From Synechococcus sp. J7-Johnson (GTDB lineage: Bacteria; Cyanobacteriota; Cyanobacteriia; PCC-6307; Cyanobiaceae), in NCBI RefSeq assembly GCF_024345795.1, contig NZ_JAGQBU010000013.1:1-64000 (forward strand): a DNA stretch of 64,000 nucleotides. Reading direction: 5' to 3'. The notes under the pieces were generated by a model, which made no database searches, was not told the DNA's origin, and worked only from the letters and a program-made list of their open reading frames with translations. This document shows positions 8,942 to 17,680 of the stretch, piece by piece. The position numbers were made by a program, and so were the translations under genes. Within the stretch, counting starts at the first letter, position 1. The number at the start of each line of letters is the position of its first letter.

Positions 8942-9154
8942 ATGGCAGTCCCCTGGCCCCGGTGGTTGACCACCCTTCCGGGTGCGGCAGGGCGCCGTCG
9001 GGCCCTGTTGGCGCTCGGGGTGGCGATGGTGGCCTATCTGCTGCGTCCGCTGGGGCCCATGCGCTGGCTGCCGGGATGGATGGTGGGCGGACTGCTGCTG
9101 TGGGCGGTCGTGGAGCTGCTGCGCTGGGCCTGGTGGCCGAGGCGCTGGCGCTGA
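8942..9154 (+). CDS. Small membrane protein, unknown
   Basis: A 70-residue product from ATG 8942. It has a basic N-terminus with two Trp-rich turns, then two hydrophobic helices (about 24-36 and 45-61) and a basic C-terminus (WWPRRWR), the shape of a small hairpin membrane protein. It sits 49 bp before glmM and is divergent from the transglycosylase. No family is recognised. Confidence 0.5.
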   Translation: MAVPWPRWLTTLPGAAGRRRALLALGVAMVAYLLRPLGPMRWLPGWMVGGLLLWAVVELLRWAWWPRRWR

Positions 9155-9203
9155 GGTGCATGCAGCCCATCGGCTTAGCCTGATTTTCTTCCTGTCCCCC
9201 CTG

Positions 9204-10613
9204 ATGCTGGAGCTGGCTTCTTCCCCCATCGGTGCACCTCTCGGGGAGGGGTGCACCGGTTTCGGCACCGATGGCATCCGCGGCGAGGTGGGCAGCCTGA
9301 TCACACCGTTGCTGGCCCTTCAGATGGGCTACTGGTGTGGTCGTGTGCTCCCGCCCGAGCGCCCCGTGCTGATCGGCATGGACTCCCGCCACAGTGGCCC
9401 CATGCTGGCCGCCGCTCTCACCGCCGGGTTGACCGCCGCCGGGCGGGAGGTGTGGAATCTGGGGCTCTGCCCCACCCCGGCCGTGCCCGGCACGATCCGC
9501 CGGGTCGGTGCTGCCGGTGGCCTGATGGTCTCCGCCAGCCACAACCCTCCCGGTGACAACGGCATCAAGGTGTTCGGGCCCGCCGGCGACAAGATCGATC
9601 GAACCCTGCAGGCGGCGATCGAGGCAGGTCTGCGCGGAAAGGAGGCCGCCACGATCCAGGACACGGCTCAGAGCGGCCTCCGCAGCTGTGGCCCGGCTCA
9701 TCAGCGGGAGGATCTGCTCGAGGGTTACCGCGAGGCGTTGATCGCCAGCGTTGGCGGGCGGCGCCTTGATGGCTGCCGCATCGTGCTGGATCTCTGCTGG
9801 GGCTCAGCCACCGCCTGCGGGGCCGCGGTGTTCAGGGCCCTTGGGGCGGACCTGATCGTGCTGCACGGCGAACCCGACGGGGGGCGGATCAATGTGTCGT
9901 GCGGAAGCACCCACCTGGAGGCCCTGCGCCAGGCGGTGCTGCAATCCGGGGCCCAGATGGGCTTTGCCTTCGATGGCGACGCCGATCGCATGATGGCGGT
10001 GGACGGCAAGGGCCGGGTCGTAGACGGTGACCAGGTGCTCTATCTCTGGGGTGGTGCCCTGCTGGAGACCGGCGAACTTCCCGGCCGACTGCTGGTGGCC
10101 ACTGTGATGTCGAATCTGGGCTTTGAGCGTGCCTGGCAGGCCAGGGGCGGATTGCTGCAGCGCACCGATGTGGGCGATCAGCACGTGCATGCCGCCATGG
10201 AAGCGAGCGGGGCCGGCCTGGGCGGAGAGCAGTCGGGCCACATCCTCTCGGCCCAGCACGGCATGAGCGGCGATGGGCTGCTCACCGCTCTGCAGGTGGC
10301 CACGTTGATCCACAACGGCGCCGGCTCTCTGGCCGACTGGATGGAAGCCAGTTTTCAGCCCTACCCCCAGGCCCTCGTCAACGTCATCGTTCCCGACCGC
10401 AACCGCCGCCAGCAGTGGCAGCGCTGCGACCCCCTGCGCCAGGCCGTCGAGCAGGCCGAGACGGCCATGGCAGGCAGCGGTCGGGTGCTGGTGCGGGCCA
10501 GCGGCACCGAACCGCTGCTGCGGGTGATGGTGGAGGCGGCGGAGCAGGAGGCGGTCGATCACTGGTCGTCGCACCTGGCTGCCCTGGCCGCAGCTCACCT
10601 CAACCGGAACTGA
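9204..10613 (+). CDS. glmM: Phosphoglucosamine mutase
   Basis: GlmM converts glucosamine-6-phosphate to glucosamine-1-phosphate for UDP-GlcNAc and peptidoglycan synthesis. The protein is 469 residues long. It shows the GFGTDGIRG opening, the phosphoserine loop MVSASHNPPGDNGIK (Ser 112), the metal loop FDGDADRMM and the sugar loop GGEQSGH. The C-terminal phosphate-binding segment reads RASGTEPLLRVM. Start ATG 9204 is chosen because the open frame upstream lies over the small membrane gene. The 3' end overlaps that of the kinase-like gene by 14 nt (convergent). Confidence 0.95.
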   Translation: MLELASSPIGAPLGEGCTGFGTDGIRGEVGSLITPLLALQMGYWCGRVLPPERPVLIGMDSRHSGPMLAAALTAGLTAAGREVWNLGLCPTPAVPGTIRRVGAAGGLMVSASHNPPGDNGIKVFGPAGDKIDRTLQAAIEAGLRGKEAATIQDTAQSGLRSCGPAHQREDLLEGYREALIASVGGRRLDGCRIVLDLCWGSATACGAAVFRALGADLIVLHGEPDGGRINVSCGSTHLEALRQAVLQSGAQMGFAFDGDADRMMAVDGKGRVVDGDQVLYLWGGALLETGELPGRLLVATVMSNLGFERAWQARGGLLQRTDVGDQHVHAAMEASGAGLGGEQSGHILSAQHGMSGDGLLTALQVATLIHNGAGSLADWMEASFQPYPQALVNVIVPDRNRRQQWQRCDPLRQAVEQAETAMAGSGRVLVRASGTEPLLRVMVEAAEQEAVDHWSSHLAALAAAHLNRN

Positions 10614-11607
10614 GCACCGGCTCCTTCTCCAAAAGATGACCGGCCAGTTGCAAGGCTCCCTGGCAGGCATCTCCGCGGGGGTGCACCAGCCGTGCCTGCG
10701 GCAATACCAGCTTCAGGCGGCGCTGATAGGCGCTGCTGAGCCGGCTGAGGTGAACCAGGGCCCCGCCCAGGCCGCAGACATCGCCGTCTTCGAGGCCCAG
10801 GGTCCTGGCCACGCCAGCCACCAGCTCCACCAGGCTTAGGGCCGAGCGCTCCATCACCTCGATGGCGTTGGGATCCTCCGCTTCCGCCAGAGCATTCACC
10901 TCCGGAGCCAGCCGTGCGAAACCGGCGGCTCCGAAGCCGGGCTCCACCACCATCGCCTTGATCCGCTGCCCCGCCTGCGGGTCGGAGGGATCCAGATTCA
11001 AGGCGCTCCACAGGCTCGCCCGCAGGCCCGTGTCGGGGTGACGCCCATCGGCCATTTCCAGGGAGAGGGACAGGGCGTCGCGGCCGATGTCGCAGGCGGA
11101 GCCGGAGCGATCCAGCAGCCAGCCCCAACCCCCGCAGCGGTGTTCATCGCCCTGGGCGTTCCGGCCCAGGGCGATGCAGCCGGTGCCGCTGATCACCACG
11201 ATGCCGGCTCTGCCGCCGAAGGCTCCGTGCAGGGCGGTGCGCTCATCACCGTTCACCAGCACCCGCTGCAGCGGCAGGCCCAGGGCTGCGGCGGCCAGGG
11301 CCGTGCCGAGCTGCTGCACCGCGCTGCCTTGTTCGATGCCGCTGGCGCCCACCGCGGCCGCCTGGAGTGAGCTGGACAGCGCAAGGCCTTCGCCCGTGTG
11401 GGTTGCGGTGGCGCGGGCCCGCTCCAGGCTGATGGTCAGGGCGGCGGTGAAGAGCTCCTCGCCAGCGGCAGCGGCCAGGTGGCTCACGCCGGGCCCCTCG
11501 CCTTCAGCCAGCACCTGCAGGCTGCCGTCGCTGCGGCGCAGGGCCAGCCGGCAGGTGGTGTGGGTCTGGCCGGCATCGAAGCCCGCCAGCAGAACCGGTT
11601 CAGTCAT
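10600..11607 (-). CDS. BadF/BadG family ATPase, N-acetylglucosamine-kinase-like
   Basis: A 335-residue protein of the sugar kinase/actin-fold BadF/BadG/BcrA family. The phosphate-1 loop GFDAGQTHTTCRLAL is at the N-terminus. The phosphate-2/adenosine segments GIVVISGTGCIALGR and CGGWGWLLDRSGSACDIG match eukaryotic-type GlcNAc kinases. A role in amino-sugar salvage is supported by the neighbouring glmM, but the substrate is inferred. ATG 11607 is chosen; it overlaps the ictB stop by 8 nt, so it is the downstream gene of the trmB-ictB operon. Confidence 0.8.
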   Translation of the reverse strand: MTEPVLLAGFDAGQTHTTCRLALRRSDGSLQVLAEGEGPGVSHLAAAAGEELFTAALTISLERARATATHTGEGLALSSSLQAAAVGASGIEQGSAVQQLGTALAAAALGLPLQRVLVNGDERTALHGAFGGRAGIVVISGTGCIALGRNAQGDEHRCGGWGWLLDRSGSACDIGRDALSLSLEMADGRHPDTGLRASLWSALNLDPSDPQAGQRIKAMVVEPGFGAAGFARLAPEVNALAEAEDPNAIEVMERSALSLVELVAGVARTLGLEDGDVCGLGGALVHLSRLSSAYQRRLKLVLPQARLVHPRGDACQGALQLAGHLLEKEPVLSSG

Positions 11608-12955
11608 CCGCCGCCCCTGGCAGGGTGGCCAGAGTGGCGAGGCAGAGCCAGCCCGTGAGCTGTACTTCCGGGCGGAAGAAGATCGTGTCGGTGAGGCCCT
11701 GGACACAGAGGCCCAGGATGGCCGCCAGCGCCCCAAGGGCCGGGAGCACCTGGGGATGATCGCGCCTGAGCTGGGCCCAGCCCTGCCGCAGGCTTGACTG
11801 CAGCAGGCCGAGGCCCGCCAGCAGACCGGGGATGCCCCCCTCCACGGCCAGCTCCAGGGGGATCGAGTAGGCGCTGAGGGCGTTGAACTTCGGTTGCTGA
11901 TACAGCGGATAGATCAGGTTGAAGGCCGTGTTGCCGGGGCCGATGCCAAGCCAGGGGCGGTCCTGGACCATCTGCAGCGCCGCCATCCAGACGTTGATGC
12001 GGAAGTTGTTGGAGCTGTCCTCCCGGCCCGCCACCAGGCTCATGACCCTGACCCGCAGGGGCTCGATCTGGCTCACGGCCAGCACCAGCACCAGGCCACC
12101 GCCCAGCAGCAGCAGCAGCGGAAACAATCGGCGCAGCAGGGGCGACCAGTGGCGGCTGGCCCGCAGTGCCAGCAGCAGGGCGAGGCTGCCCAGGGCCGCC
12201 ACCATCCCCATCCAGCCGCCACGGCTGTAGGTGAGCAGCAAGGCCACCGCACCGCTCAGCAGCGCCGAGAGGGCAAAGAGACGAGGCAATGGGCGCCGCC
12301 AGCGCAGCAGGGCCACCCCCGTCAGGGGCAGGATCGGCAGCAGATAGCCAGCCAGCAGGTTGGGGTTGTCGAGGGTGCTGTAGATCCGCACCGTGCCCTC
12401 CGCAACCGAGTTCGGATCCGACCAGCGGGCCAGGGCGGAGCTGTCGCCGTAGAGCTGGCGGATGCCGATCACAGCTGTGATCAACGAACCGCCCAGCAGG
12501 GCCGACACGATCCGGTCCCACCAGGGTGGAGCGGTGGCGAGCAGCTGGCGCATCAGGGCATAGACGCCCAGGTAGCTCAGCAGTTTGAGCAGCCCATTGG
12601 CCGCGGCTCTGGGTACGGGCGAGAAGCCGGTGGCCAGAACCGCCACCACCAGCATCACCAGAAGCCAGCCGCTGATCGGGCCGATGCGGCCGGCGGGGGT
12701 GCAGAGGGCCCAGATCAACCAGAGCAGTCCGCTGGAGAGAATCAGCAGGCTCAGCCCGGCCCTGGTGACCAGCGGCAGCCCCGCCATCAGAGCGCATAGC
12801 ACCAGCCCGGCCAGCAGCGGCAGATGTCTGGCCAGGGGTCCCGCGGCCGATGAGGCGAACAGGCCCTGCCAGCGCAGCAGCCAGGGCACCCGCGGTTCGC
12901 GCTCCGTGGCGCCGGTGCCCTCAGCTGCTGCTGCGGGGGTGGTGGGGGCGGACAT
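11600..12955 (-). CDS. ictB: IctB-type membrane protein (O-antigen-ligase-like superfamily)
   Basis: A 451-residue polytopic protein with about 10-11 hydrophobic segments and the Wzy/WaaL-like central part, including TLDNPNLLAGYLLPILPL, YSRGGWMG and RPWLGIGPGNTAFNLIYP. These match cyanobacterial IctB, first described as involved in inorganic carbon accumulation. Its direct bicarbonate transport role is disputed, and a ligase-like role in surface glycan is possible from the fold. Start ATG 12955 overlaps the trmB stop (TGATG). Confidence 0.85.
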   Translation of the reverse strand: MSAPTTPAAAAEGTGATEREPRVPWLLRWQGLFASSAAGPLARHLPLLAGLVLCALMAGLPLVTRAGLSLLILSSGLLWLIWALCTPAGRIGPISGWLLVMLVVAVLATGFSPVPRAAANGLLKLLSYLGVYALMRQLLATAPPWWDRIVSALLGGSLITAVIGIRQLYGDSSALARWSDPNSVAEGTVRIYSTLDNPNLLAGYLLPILPLTGVALLRWRRPLPRLFALSALLSGAVALLLTYSRGGWMGMVAALGSLALLLALRASRHWSPLLRRLFPLLLLLGGGLVLVLAVSQIEPLRVRVMSLVAGREDSSNNFRINVWMAALQMVQDRPWLGIGPGNTAFNLIYPLYQQPKFNALSAYSIPLELAVEGGIPGLLAGLGLLQSSLRQGWAQLRRDHPQVLPALGALAAILGLCVQGLTDTIFFRPEVQLTGWLCLATLATLPGAADD

Positions 12956-13668
12956 CAGCTGCCGGCGGGGCTGGCCGACGGATTATGGGCGGCCTCGGCC
13001 CTCGACTCCAGGGGTGGCTGGGGATGGAGGCAGGGCTGACTACCGCGCCGGTAGAGCACCCGGTACACCGGCAGCCCCTGGCTGAGCACGATTCGCTCCC
13101 GCTCCGTCGCCACAGGCAGTGGGTTGTCACCCCGCCAGGGGCGCCCATCCTCCGGGGGACGCAGGAACCAGCCGCCGGCTTCGGTGAGCGCCACCATCGG
13201 CTCGATCACCGCTTTCACATCGCTCTGCAGAAACAGCTCACCCCCGTCAGGCATGGACGCGGCCAGGGCCTGCAGCAGATCGGCCTGCAGCACCCGTCGC
13301 TTGTGGTGCCGGCTCTTGAACCAGGGGTCGGGGAACTGGATCGTCACCCGCTGCAGCGACCCGGCAGGCAGGTTCCGCAGCCAGCTCAGCAGGCTCACGT
13401 TGGCGTTGCAGAAGAGGAAGCGCAGATTGCTGCTGGCCTGCGCCTGGCGATCTCGCTCGGCGGCCTCCACCAGCGGCCGGCGGATTTCGACGCCAAGAAA
13501 GTTCCACTCAGGCTGAAGTGGCGCCATCGCCAGCAGGAAGCGGCCACGGGCGCTGCCGATGTCGAGGTGGAGCGGCAGCTCGGGGCGCGCAAACAGCTCG
13601 ATCAGCGGTGGGAGCAAAAGAGGTTGCTGGTGCACCCGCGAGAGGGGGTTGACGTGCTGGCGCACCAC
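12955..13668 (-). CDS. trmB: tRNA (guanine-N7)-methyltransferase
   Basis: TrmB methylates G46 of tRNA with S-adenosylmethionine. The protein is 237 residues. The SAM-binding loop reads [14 protein letters not shown], the next strands give [13 protein letters not shown], and the TrmB hallmark is [18 protein letters not shown]. It is first in a trmB-ictB-kinase run with 1-8 nt overlaps. The gene starts 3 bp after the FIST gene stop, so all four may share a transcript. Confidence 0.93.
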   Translation of the reverse strand: MVRQHVNPLSRVHQQPLLLPPLIELFARPELPLHLDIGSARGRFLLAMAPLQPEWNFLGVEIRRPLVEAAERDRQAQASSNLRFLFCNANVSLLSWLRNLPAGSLQRVTIQFPDPWFKSRHHKRRVLQADLLQALAASMPDGGELFLQSDVKAVIEPMVALTEAGGWFLRPPEDGRPWRGDNPLPVATERERIVLSQGLPVYRVLYRRGSQPCLHPQPPLESRAEAAHNPSASPAGS

Positions 13669-13671
13669 CGC

Positions 13672-14982
13672 TCAGGCCTCCGGCAGCGGTTCCGGTGACG
13701 GCTCGGCGTTCGGCCGGGGCACCAGGAAGCCCCAACTGGCTGTGTAGCCGTGCAGATAGGTCGTGCCCCCCACCGGGCCGATTTCTCCGTTGCAGAAGGC
13801 TCCTGCCACCTGCAGATCTGGAAACTCCCCCTGGGCGATCTTCACGTCGCCATCGGCTTCGCCGTAGAGCCCCTTGCCGCGGCCCAGGCAGGCGAAGAGC
13901 AGGCCCGCCAGGGGCCGCTCGGAAGATCTGGCCTGGCTGCGCAGTAACTGCCGCAGCTCTTGACGGGAGGCGTCTGCATCGCGGAGCTGGAATTGCACCT
14001 GCTGGCCCACCCGCAGGCGTTCGGCCACTGCCACCGCCCCGTTACGAGGATCCACCCCGATCAGGTTCCTCACCAGAAAGGCCGTGGTCTCGGCGTCTTC
14101 CCCGCCGCCCGCCATGCTGAAGCTGTTGCGCGCCACTCCGAGGAAAAGGGAGTGGCGCACCAGCTCCCGCTCGGCAGGGCTGAGGGTCTGCAGGATTGTC
14201 TGCAGGCAGTTCACCGGGGTGTTCTGCTGGTCGCCGCGGCTCAGCTGCAGCACCACATTGCGCTCAGCTTTCTCGATCTCGAACACCGGGCCGATCGGCC
14301 GGCAGCCCTGGGCCACCACCGGATCTATCGTCCAGCTGCCGCCGATCAGGCAGCCCACAGCTCCGGTCACCACCCGGTCGTTGAACAGCAGTGATCCATG
14401 GCTGGCGCTGTGGGGGCCGGCGATGCCACCCACCTTGGCCAGGCCCGGGAAGGCGTAGTCGAGACCGCTGATCAGGTCGTTGATGGCCTGGCAGGTGGGA
14501 TCCACCAGCAGCAGCATGGCGTCGGCCCGCTCCGGATCGGCCCCCACCCAGTCGATCCAGTCGCGGCTGTCGCCATCGAGATCGGGCAGCTGGTCGGTGT
14601 CGAGTTCAAAGAGCTGCAGGTCGGCTCCGGGCAGGCGTAGCAGCATCACGCTCAGCGCCGGTTCCTGCTCCACTTCATGGGCGGTGCCGCTGGCCCCGGT
14701 CCCCACCACGCCACCGCCGGCGGCGCCAAGCCAGTGGCGGGCCCGCAGACGGGTGCGCAGCAGTGGCAGCAGCCGCGGCAGGTCGCTGGCATAGCTGGTG
14801 GAGCCGAACACCAGGGCCAGATCGGCCTCTCCCCGTGCCGCAGCGCCAAAGCCTTTGGCATTCAGCTGTTGCACCACCTCGCTGACGGCGTCCTCTAGCG
14901 ATGGGTGGCGCGAGAGTGCCGTGCGGCAGGAAGCCTGCTCATCACCGCGGCGGAGCCAGGAGAACAGAGGAGGCGCAGGCAT
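13672..14982 (-). CDS. FIST-domain (FIST N + FIST C) sensory protein
   Basis: A 436-residue protein with an N-terminal FIST domain (about 30-235; GLDYAFPGLAKVGGIAG and LLFNDRVVTGAVGCLIGG) and a FIST C domain (about 240-420; LLFACLGRGKGLYGEADGD and GAFCNGEIGPVGGTTYLHGYT). FIST domains are thought to bind small ligands such as amino acids in signalling. No output domain is attached here, so its partner is unknown. ATG 14982 is divergent from the DUF3177 gene at 15050. Confidence 0.85.
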   Translation of the reverse strand: MPAPPLFSWLRRGDEQASCRTALSRHPSLEDAVSEVVQQLNAKGFGAAARGEADLALVFGSTSYASDLPRLLPLLRTRLRARHWLGAAGGGVVGTGASGTAHEVEQEPALSVMLLRLPGADLQLFELDTDQLPDLDGDSRDWIDWVGADPERADAMLLLVDPTCQAINDLISGLDYAFPGLAKVGGIAGPHSASHGSLLFNDRVVTGAVGCLIGGSWTIDPVVAQGCRPIGPVFEIEKAERNVVLQLSRGDQQNTPVNCLQTILQTLSPAERELVRHSLFLGVARNSFSMAGGGEDAETTAFLVRNLIGVDPRNGAVAVAERLRVGQQVQFQLRDADASRQELRQLLRSQARSSERPLAGLLFACLGRGKGLYGEADGDVKIAQGEFPDLQVAGAFCNGEIGPVGGTTYLHGYTASWGFLVPRPNAEPSPEPLPEA

Positions 14983-15049
14983 TGACCGAACCTACTTGTG
15001 AGGCATGGCGCGGATAATGGCGCCTTCCCGTACCCAAGCTGTACCCGAC

Positions 15050-15655
15050 ATGCTGTACCGCACGCTTGTGTGGCTCGACTTCCGTCTTGCGGTGGTCTTC
15101 AGCCTGGGTCTGCCGCTGGTGCTGCTGGTCTGGGCGGCGTGGCGACGGGAGGGGGCGCTGCTGCGGCTGATGGCCATCTACTGGAAGGTGGCCAGTCTGC
15201 TGGCGATCGCCTTGCTGTTGTTCGTCGATGCCCGGCCCCTGGCCTATCCGCTGATGATCGTGGCGAAGCTGCTGATGGTGGCGTCGCTCTGGTTCTGGGT
15301 GGATCTGAACGAGGAACTGGCCGATCTGCCCCCCTGGCGCCCCCTGCCGCTGACGGTGCGCAGCTGGCGCTGGGCAGTGACGGCCTTTGGCCTGCTGGGG
15401 GCCGGTCTTGGCGTGGGCGCCATGGGCTGTGGCCTGGGGGTGGCCGGCAGCGCCTTCTGCCAGACCTGGCTGGAGGCCCCACGTCGCCTGCACGGTGTCG
15501 CCGCTCAGGTGTTCTCCTTCGTCTTCGGCGCCGACCTCACTCCCACCCTCACCGCCTTCTTTGGCTACCTGGCCCTGGTGGCCTATGTGGTGGGCCTGCT
15601 GCAGTGGATCCTGGTACGCCTGCCCCGTCAGGGACGGGTGGCTGGAGGGTTCTGA
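15050..15655 (+). CDS. DUF3177 membrane protein
   Basis: A 201-residue protein beginning MLYRTLVWLDFRLAVVF, typical of the cyanobacteria-specific DUF3177 family. Five membrane helices are predicted by eye. A short cysteine-containing loop (MGCGLGVAGSAFC) occurs near residue 140. Function is unknown. ATG 15050 is preferred to the upstream ATG at 15005 because of family start. The stop overlaps the next start as TGATG, so it is coupled to the following small gene. Confidence 0.8.
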   Translation: MLYRTLVWLDFRLAVVFSLGLPLVLLVWAAWRREGALLRLMAIYWKVASLLAIALLLFVDARPLAYPLMIVAKLLMVASLWFWVDLNEELADLPPWRPLPLTVRSWRWAVTAFGLLGAGLGVGAMGCGLGVAGSAFCQTWLEAPRRLHGVAAQVFSFVFGADLTPTLTAFFGYLALVAYVVGLLQWILVRLPRQGRVAGGF

Positions 15656-15975
15656 TGGGCATCAGCCTGCTTGCGCAACTCGAAGCGATCAGCCGCAGCC
15701 GTCCTGATCGGGTGCTGCGGTTGAGGGGCACCCTGCCGTCGGCTGGGGGCATCCGTGGAGAAGGGGACGACGAAGCCTTCGAACTGCTGATCTTCCGAGG
15801 CTTCTCCAGCAGCGTGACCCATCCCACAGCCTTCGATCCCGATCAGCCGGCGCTGCCAGAGGGGGCCGTCATCAGCGAGGCCGAGCTGCTGCAGGGGCCC
15901 ATGAACCCAGGCTCCGAACTGGTGCTGGCCGGGCCAGAACTGGCGGAGAGGTTCCTGGATCCAGACAACTGGTGA
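15655..15975 (+). CDS. Conserved small protein shared by cyanobacteria and plastids (DUF7734-like)
   Basis: A 106-residue soluble acidic protein. The central stretch ELLIFRGFSSSVTHPTAFDP is strongly conserved in my memory of cyanobacterial and plant proteins; the DUF7734 label is from memory and should be treated as tentative. It is translationally coupled to DUF3177 through a TGATG overlap. Its last codons lie in the left arm of a perfect hairpin. Confidence 0.65.
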   Translation: MGISLLAQLEAISRSRPDRVLRLRGTLPSAGGIRGEGDDEAFELLIFRGFSSSVTHPTAFDPDQPALPEGAVISEAELLQGPMNPGSELVLAGPELAERFLDPDNW

Positions 15976-16000
15976 ATTCCGCTCAGCAGTTGTCTGGATC
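15958..16000 (+). terminator. Perfect 14-bp hairpin at the end of the DUF3177 operon
   Basis: Arms at 15958-15971 and 15987-16000 are perfectly complementary, with a 15-nt loop that contains the stop codon (15973-15975). The sequence after it is AT-rich (AGTTATACCTT) but lacks a pure T-run. Likely a transcription end or mRNA 3' stabiliser. Confidence 0.5.
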
Positions 16001-16039
16001 AGTTATACCTTGCGGCCACGAGAATTAGGATCAAGATGT

Positions 16040-16088
16040 CAGCGCTACGGCATGACTCCGTCAGGCGTGATTTCATGCCGTACCGCTG
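16040..16088. repeat. Inverted repeat between convergent genes
   Basis: Arms at 16040-16055 and 16073-16088 match at 15 of 16 positions with a 17-nt spacer. It lies just past the stop of the minus-strand CsbD-like gene and could act as its terminator; no T-run is present. Confidence 0.4.
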
Positions 16089-16096
16089 AATCTGGC

Positions 16097-16378
16097 TCAG
16101 CCCATGCCGGCTTTGGCCTTGACGTCTTCGACGGCATTCCGGACTTTGGCTTCAGATTGATTGGCCTTGCCGGCGAGGCGGTCTCCCTGGTTGCCGGTAA
16201 AGGTGCCAATCGATTCCAGGGGCAAGCTGGAGGCACTCAAGGTCAAGGCTGCTGAGGTCTGGGCGGGCGCTCTCAAGGCCGGCGTGGCGATCAACACCAG
16301 CAGGGGGGAGCGAGGTTTGGCGATAAGAAACTGGCGTTTGACTGCTGTAGATGGGCCCCGTATCCACTGCACCACCAA
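16097..16378 (-). CDS. Small secreted CsbD-like protein
   Basis: Up to 93 residues. The C-terminal part (GDRLAGKANQSEAKVRNAVE and following Lys/Ala-rich residues) resembles the CsbD stress-protein repeat. The N-terminal part has a signal-like hydrophobic stretch (LLVLIATPALRAPAQT). No ATG is available; the furthest start is TTG 16378, with GTG at 16375 and 16372. CsbD proteins are general stress proteins of unknown mechanism. The start is uncertain and the call rests on a short match. The stretch 16379-16600 holds no gene I can see. Confidence 0.5.
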   Translation of the reverse strand: MVVQWIRGPSTAVKRQFLIAKPRSPLLVLIATPALRAPAQTSAALTLSASSLPLESIGTFTGNQGDRLAGKANQSEAKVRNAVEDVKAKAGMG

Positions 16379-16600
16379 AGCTCAGTATGTTGAGATGTCT
16401 CGGCTATGTCGACTTGATCCTGCGAGCTTTTGTTCTTTGTCAGTGATTCCCCTCCCTCGCTGCATCAGCATTGATTCCTGTCTAGGTTTGAGCTAGGGGC
16501 AGGTTGCTGCTACGCCCCTGCTGCGACACCTCGGTAACCGCAGCTGCGCAGTCTGGACGTGCACGTGCCGCTGCCAGTTGATTCTTCGGGAGCAAGGTCG

Positions 16601-17680
16601 ATGCGTATAGCCCAGATTTCACCACTTTTTGAAAGCGTACCGCCGCTGCGTTATGGCGGTACGGAACGCGTTGTTCACTATCTCACGGAAGAACTCGTCA
16701 GCCGTGGTCATGAGGTGGTTCTGTTTGCCAGCGGTGACTCCCTCACCAGCGCTGAGCTGTTCCCCTGCGTGCCGCGAGCCCTCAGGGCAGATGGCTATCT
16801 GGGAGATCCACGGGTGCCCGAGGGTCGCCAGCTTGATCAGGTGATCGGGCAGCTCGAGCGCTTCGATATTCTCCATTTTCATACCGGCCATGGCCTCCAC
16901 CCCGGCATCGCCCAACTGCCGGTGGCGCAGCTCCACACCCTGCACGGGCCCCTGACGGGTCCGGAGATGGCCCAACTCCAATGCGGTTTCGATCCGGTGC
17001 CCCTGGTGTCGATCTCCGAATCCCAGCGGGCCCCTCTCCCTGGGGCTAACTGGCTCGGCACCATTCACCATGGTCTGCCCACCGATCTGTACCGCTTCCA
17101 GCCGTCACCCTCGGAGTACCTGGCATTCGTGGGGCGGATTTCACCTGAAAAGCGTCTTGACCGTGCCATTGCCATAGCCACCGCTCTGGGTCTGCACCTC
17201 AAGGTGGCCGCCAAGATCGATGTCGTTGATCAGGCTTATTACCATGCCACGATTGAACCTCTGCTGCGTGACAATCCACTCGTAGAGTTCATCGGGGAGG
17301 TCGATGATGCTGGCAAGCAGGAGCTGCTCGGCAACGCCCTGGCTCTGCTGTTCCCGATCGACTGGCCCGAACCCTTCGGGTTGGTGATGATCGAAGCCAA
17401 CGCCTGCGGTACCCCTGTGATTGCCTGGCGCAACGGCTCCACCCCCGAGGTGATTCGACCTGGCTGCAACGGCCTGTTGGTAGAAACGATCGAGGAGGCG
17501 GTGGCGGCGGTGCGGGGGATCGAGCGACTGGATCGCCGGCGGGTTCGCCATGATTTCGAGCAGCGCTTCACAGTCGCCAGGCAGGCTGCCGACTACGAAC
17601 GTCTCTTCCAACACCAGATCGAGGCCCGTCGCAGCCCCGCCCCGGCCAGCCTCTCTGCAGCGTGTTCGCATGCCGCATGA
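16601..17680 (+). CDS. Family 4 glycosyltransferase
   Basis: A 359-residue GT-B enzyme. N-terminal segment MRIAQISPLFESVPPLRYGG is typical of GT4; the donor domain shows YLAFVGRISPEKRLDRAI and the EX7E-like EPFGLVMIEANACGTPVIA. The acceptor is unknown. Start ATG 16601 has GGAGCAAGG upstream. It overlaps the following debranching-enzyme-like gene by 11 nt, so the two act together, probably in making or trimming a glucan or a glucosylated small molecule. Confidence 0.88.
   Translation: MRIAQISPLFESVPPLRYGGTERVVHYLTEELVSRGHEVVLFASGDSLTSAELFPCVPRALRADGYLGDPRVPEGRQLDQVIGQLERFDILHFHTGHGLHPGIAQLPVAQLHTLHGPLTGPEMAQLQCGFDPVPLVSISESQRAPLPGANWLGTIHHGLPTDLYRFQPSPSEYLAFVGRISPEKRLDRAIAIATALGLHLKVAAKIDVVDQAYYHATIEPLLRDNPLVEFIGEVDDAGKQELLGNALALLFPIDWPEPFGLVMIEANACGTPVIAWRNGSTPEVIRPGCNGLLVETIEEAVAAVRGIERLDRRRVRHDFEQRFTVARQAADYERLFQHQIEARRSPAPASLSAACSHAA

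Noticed and set aside
8879-9304. N-terminal extension of the lytic transglycosylase open frame
   Set aside because: It runs antisense through a small membrane gene and the start of glmM, and is rich in Pro, Arg and His like a shadow frame.
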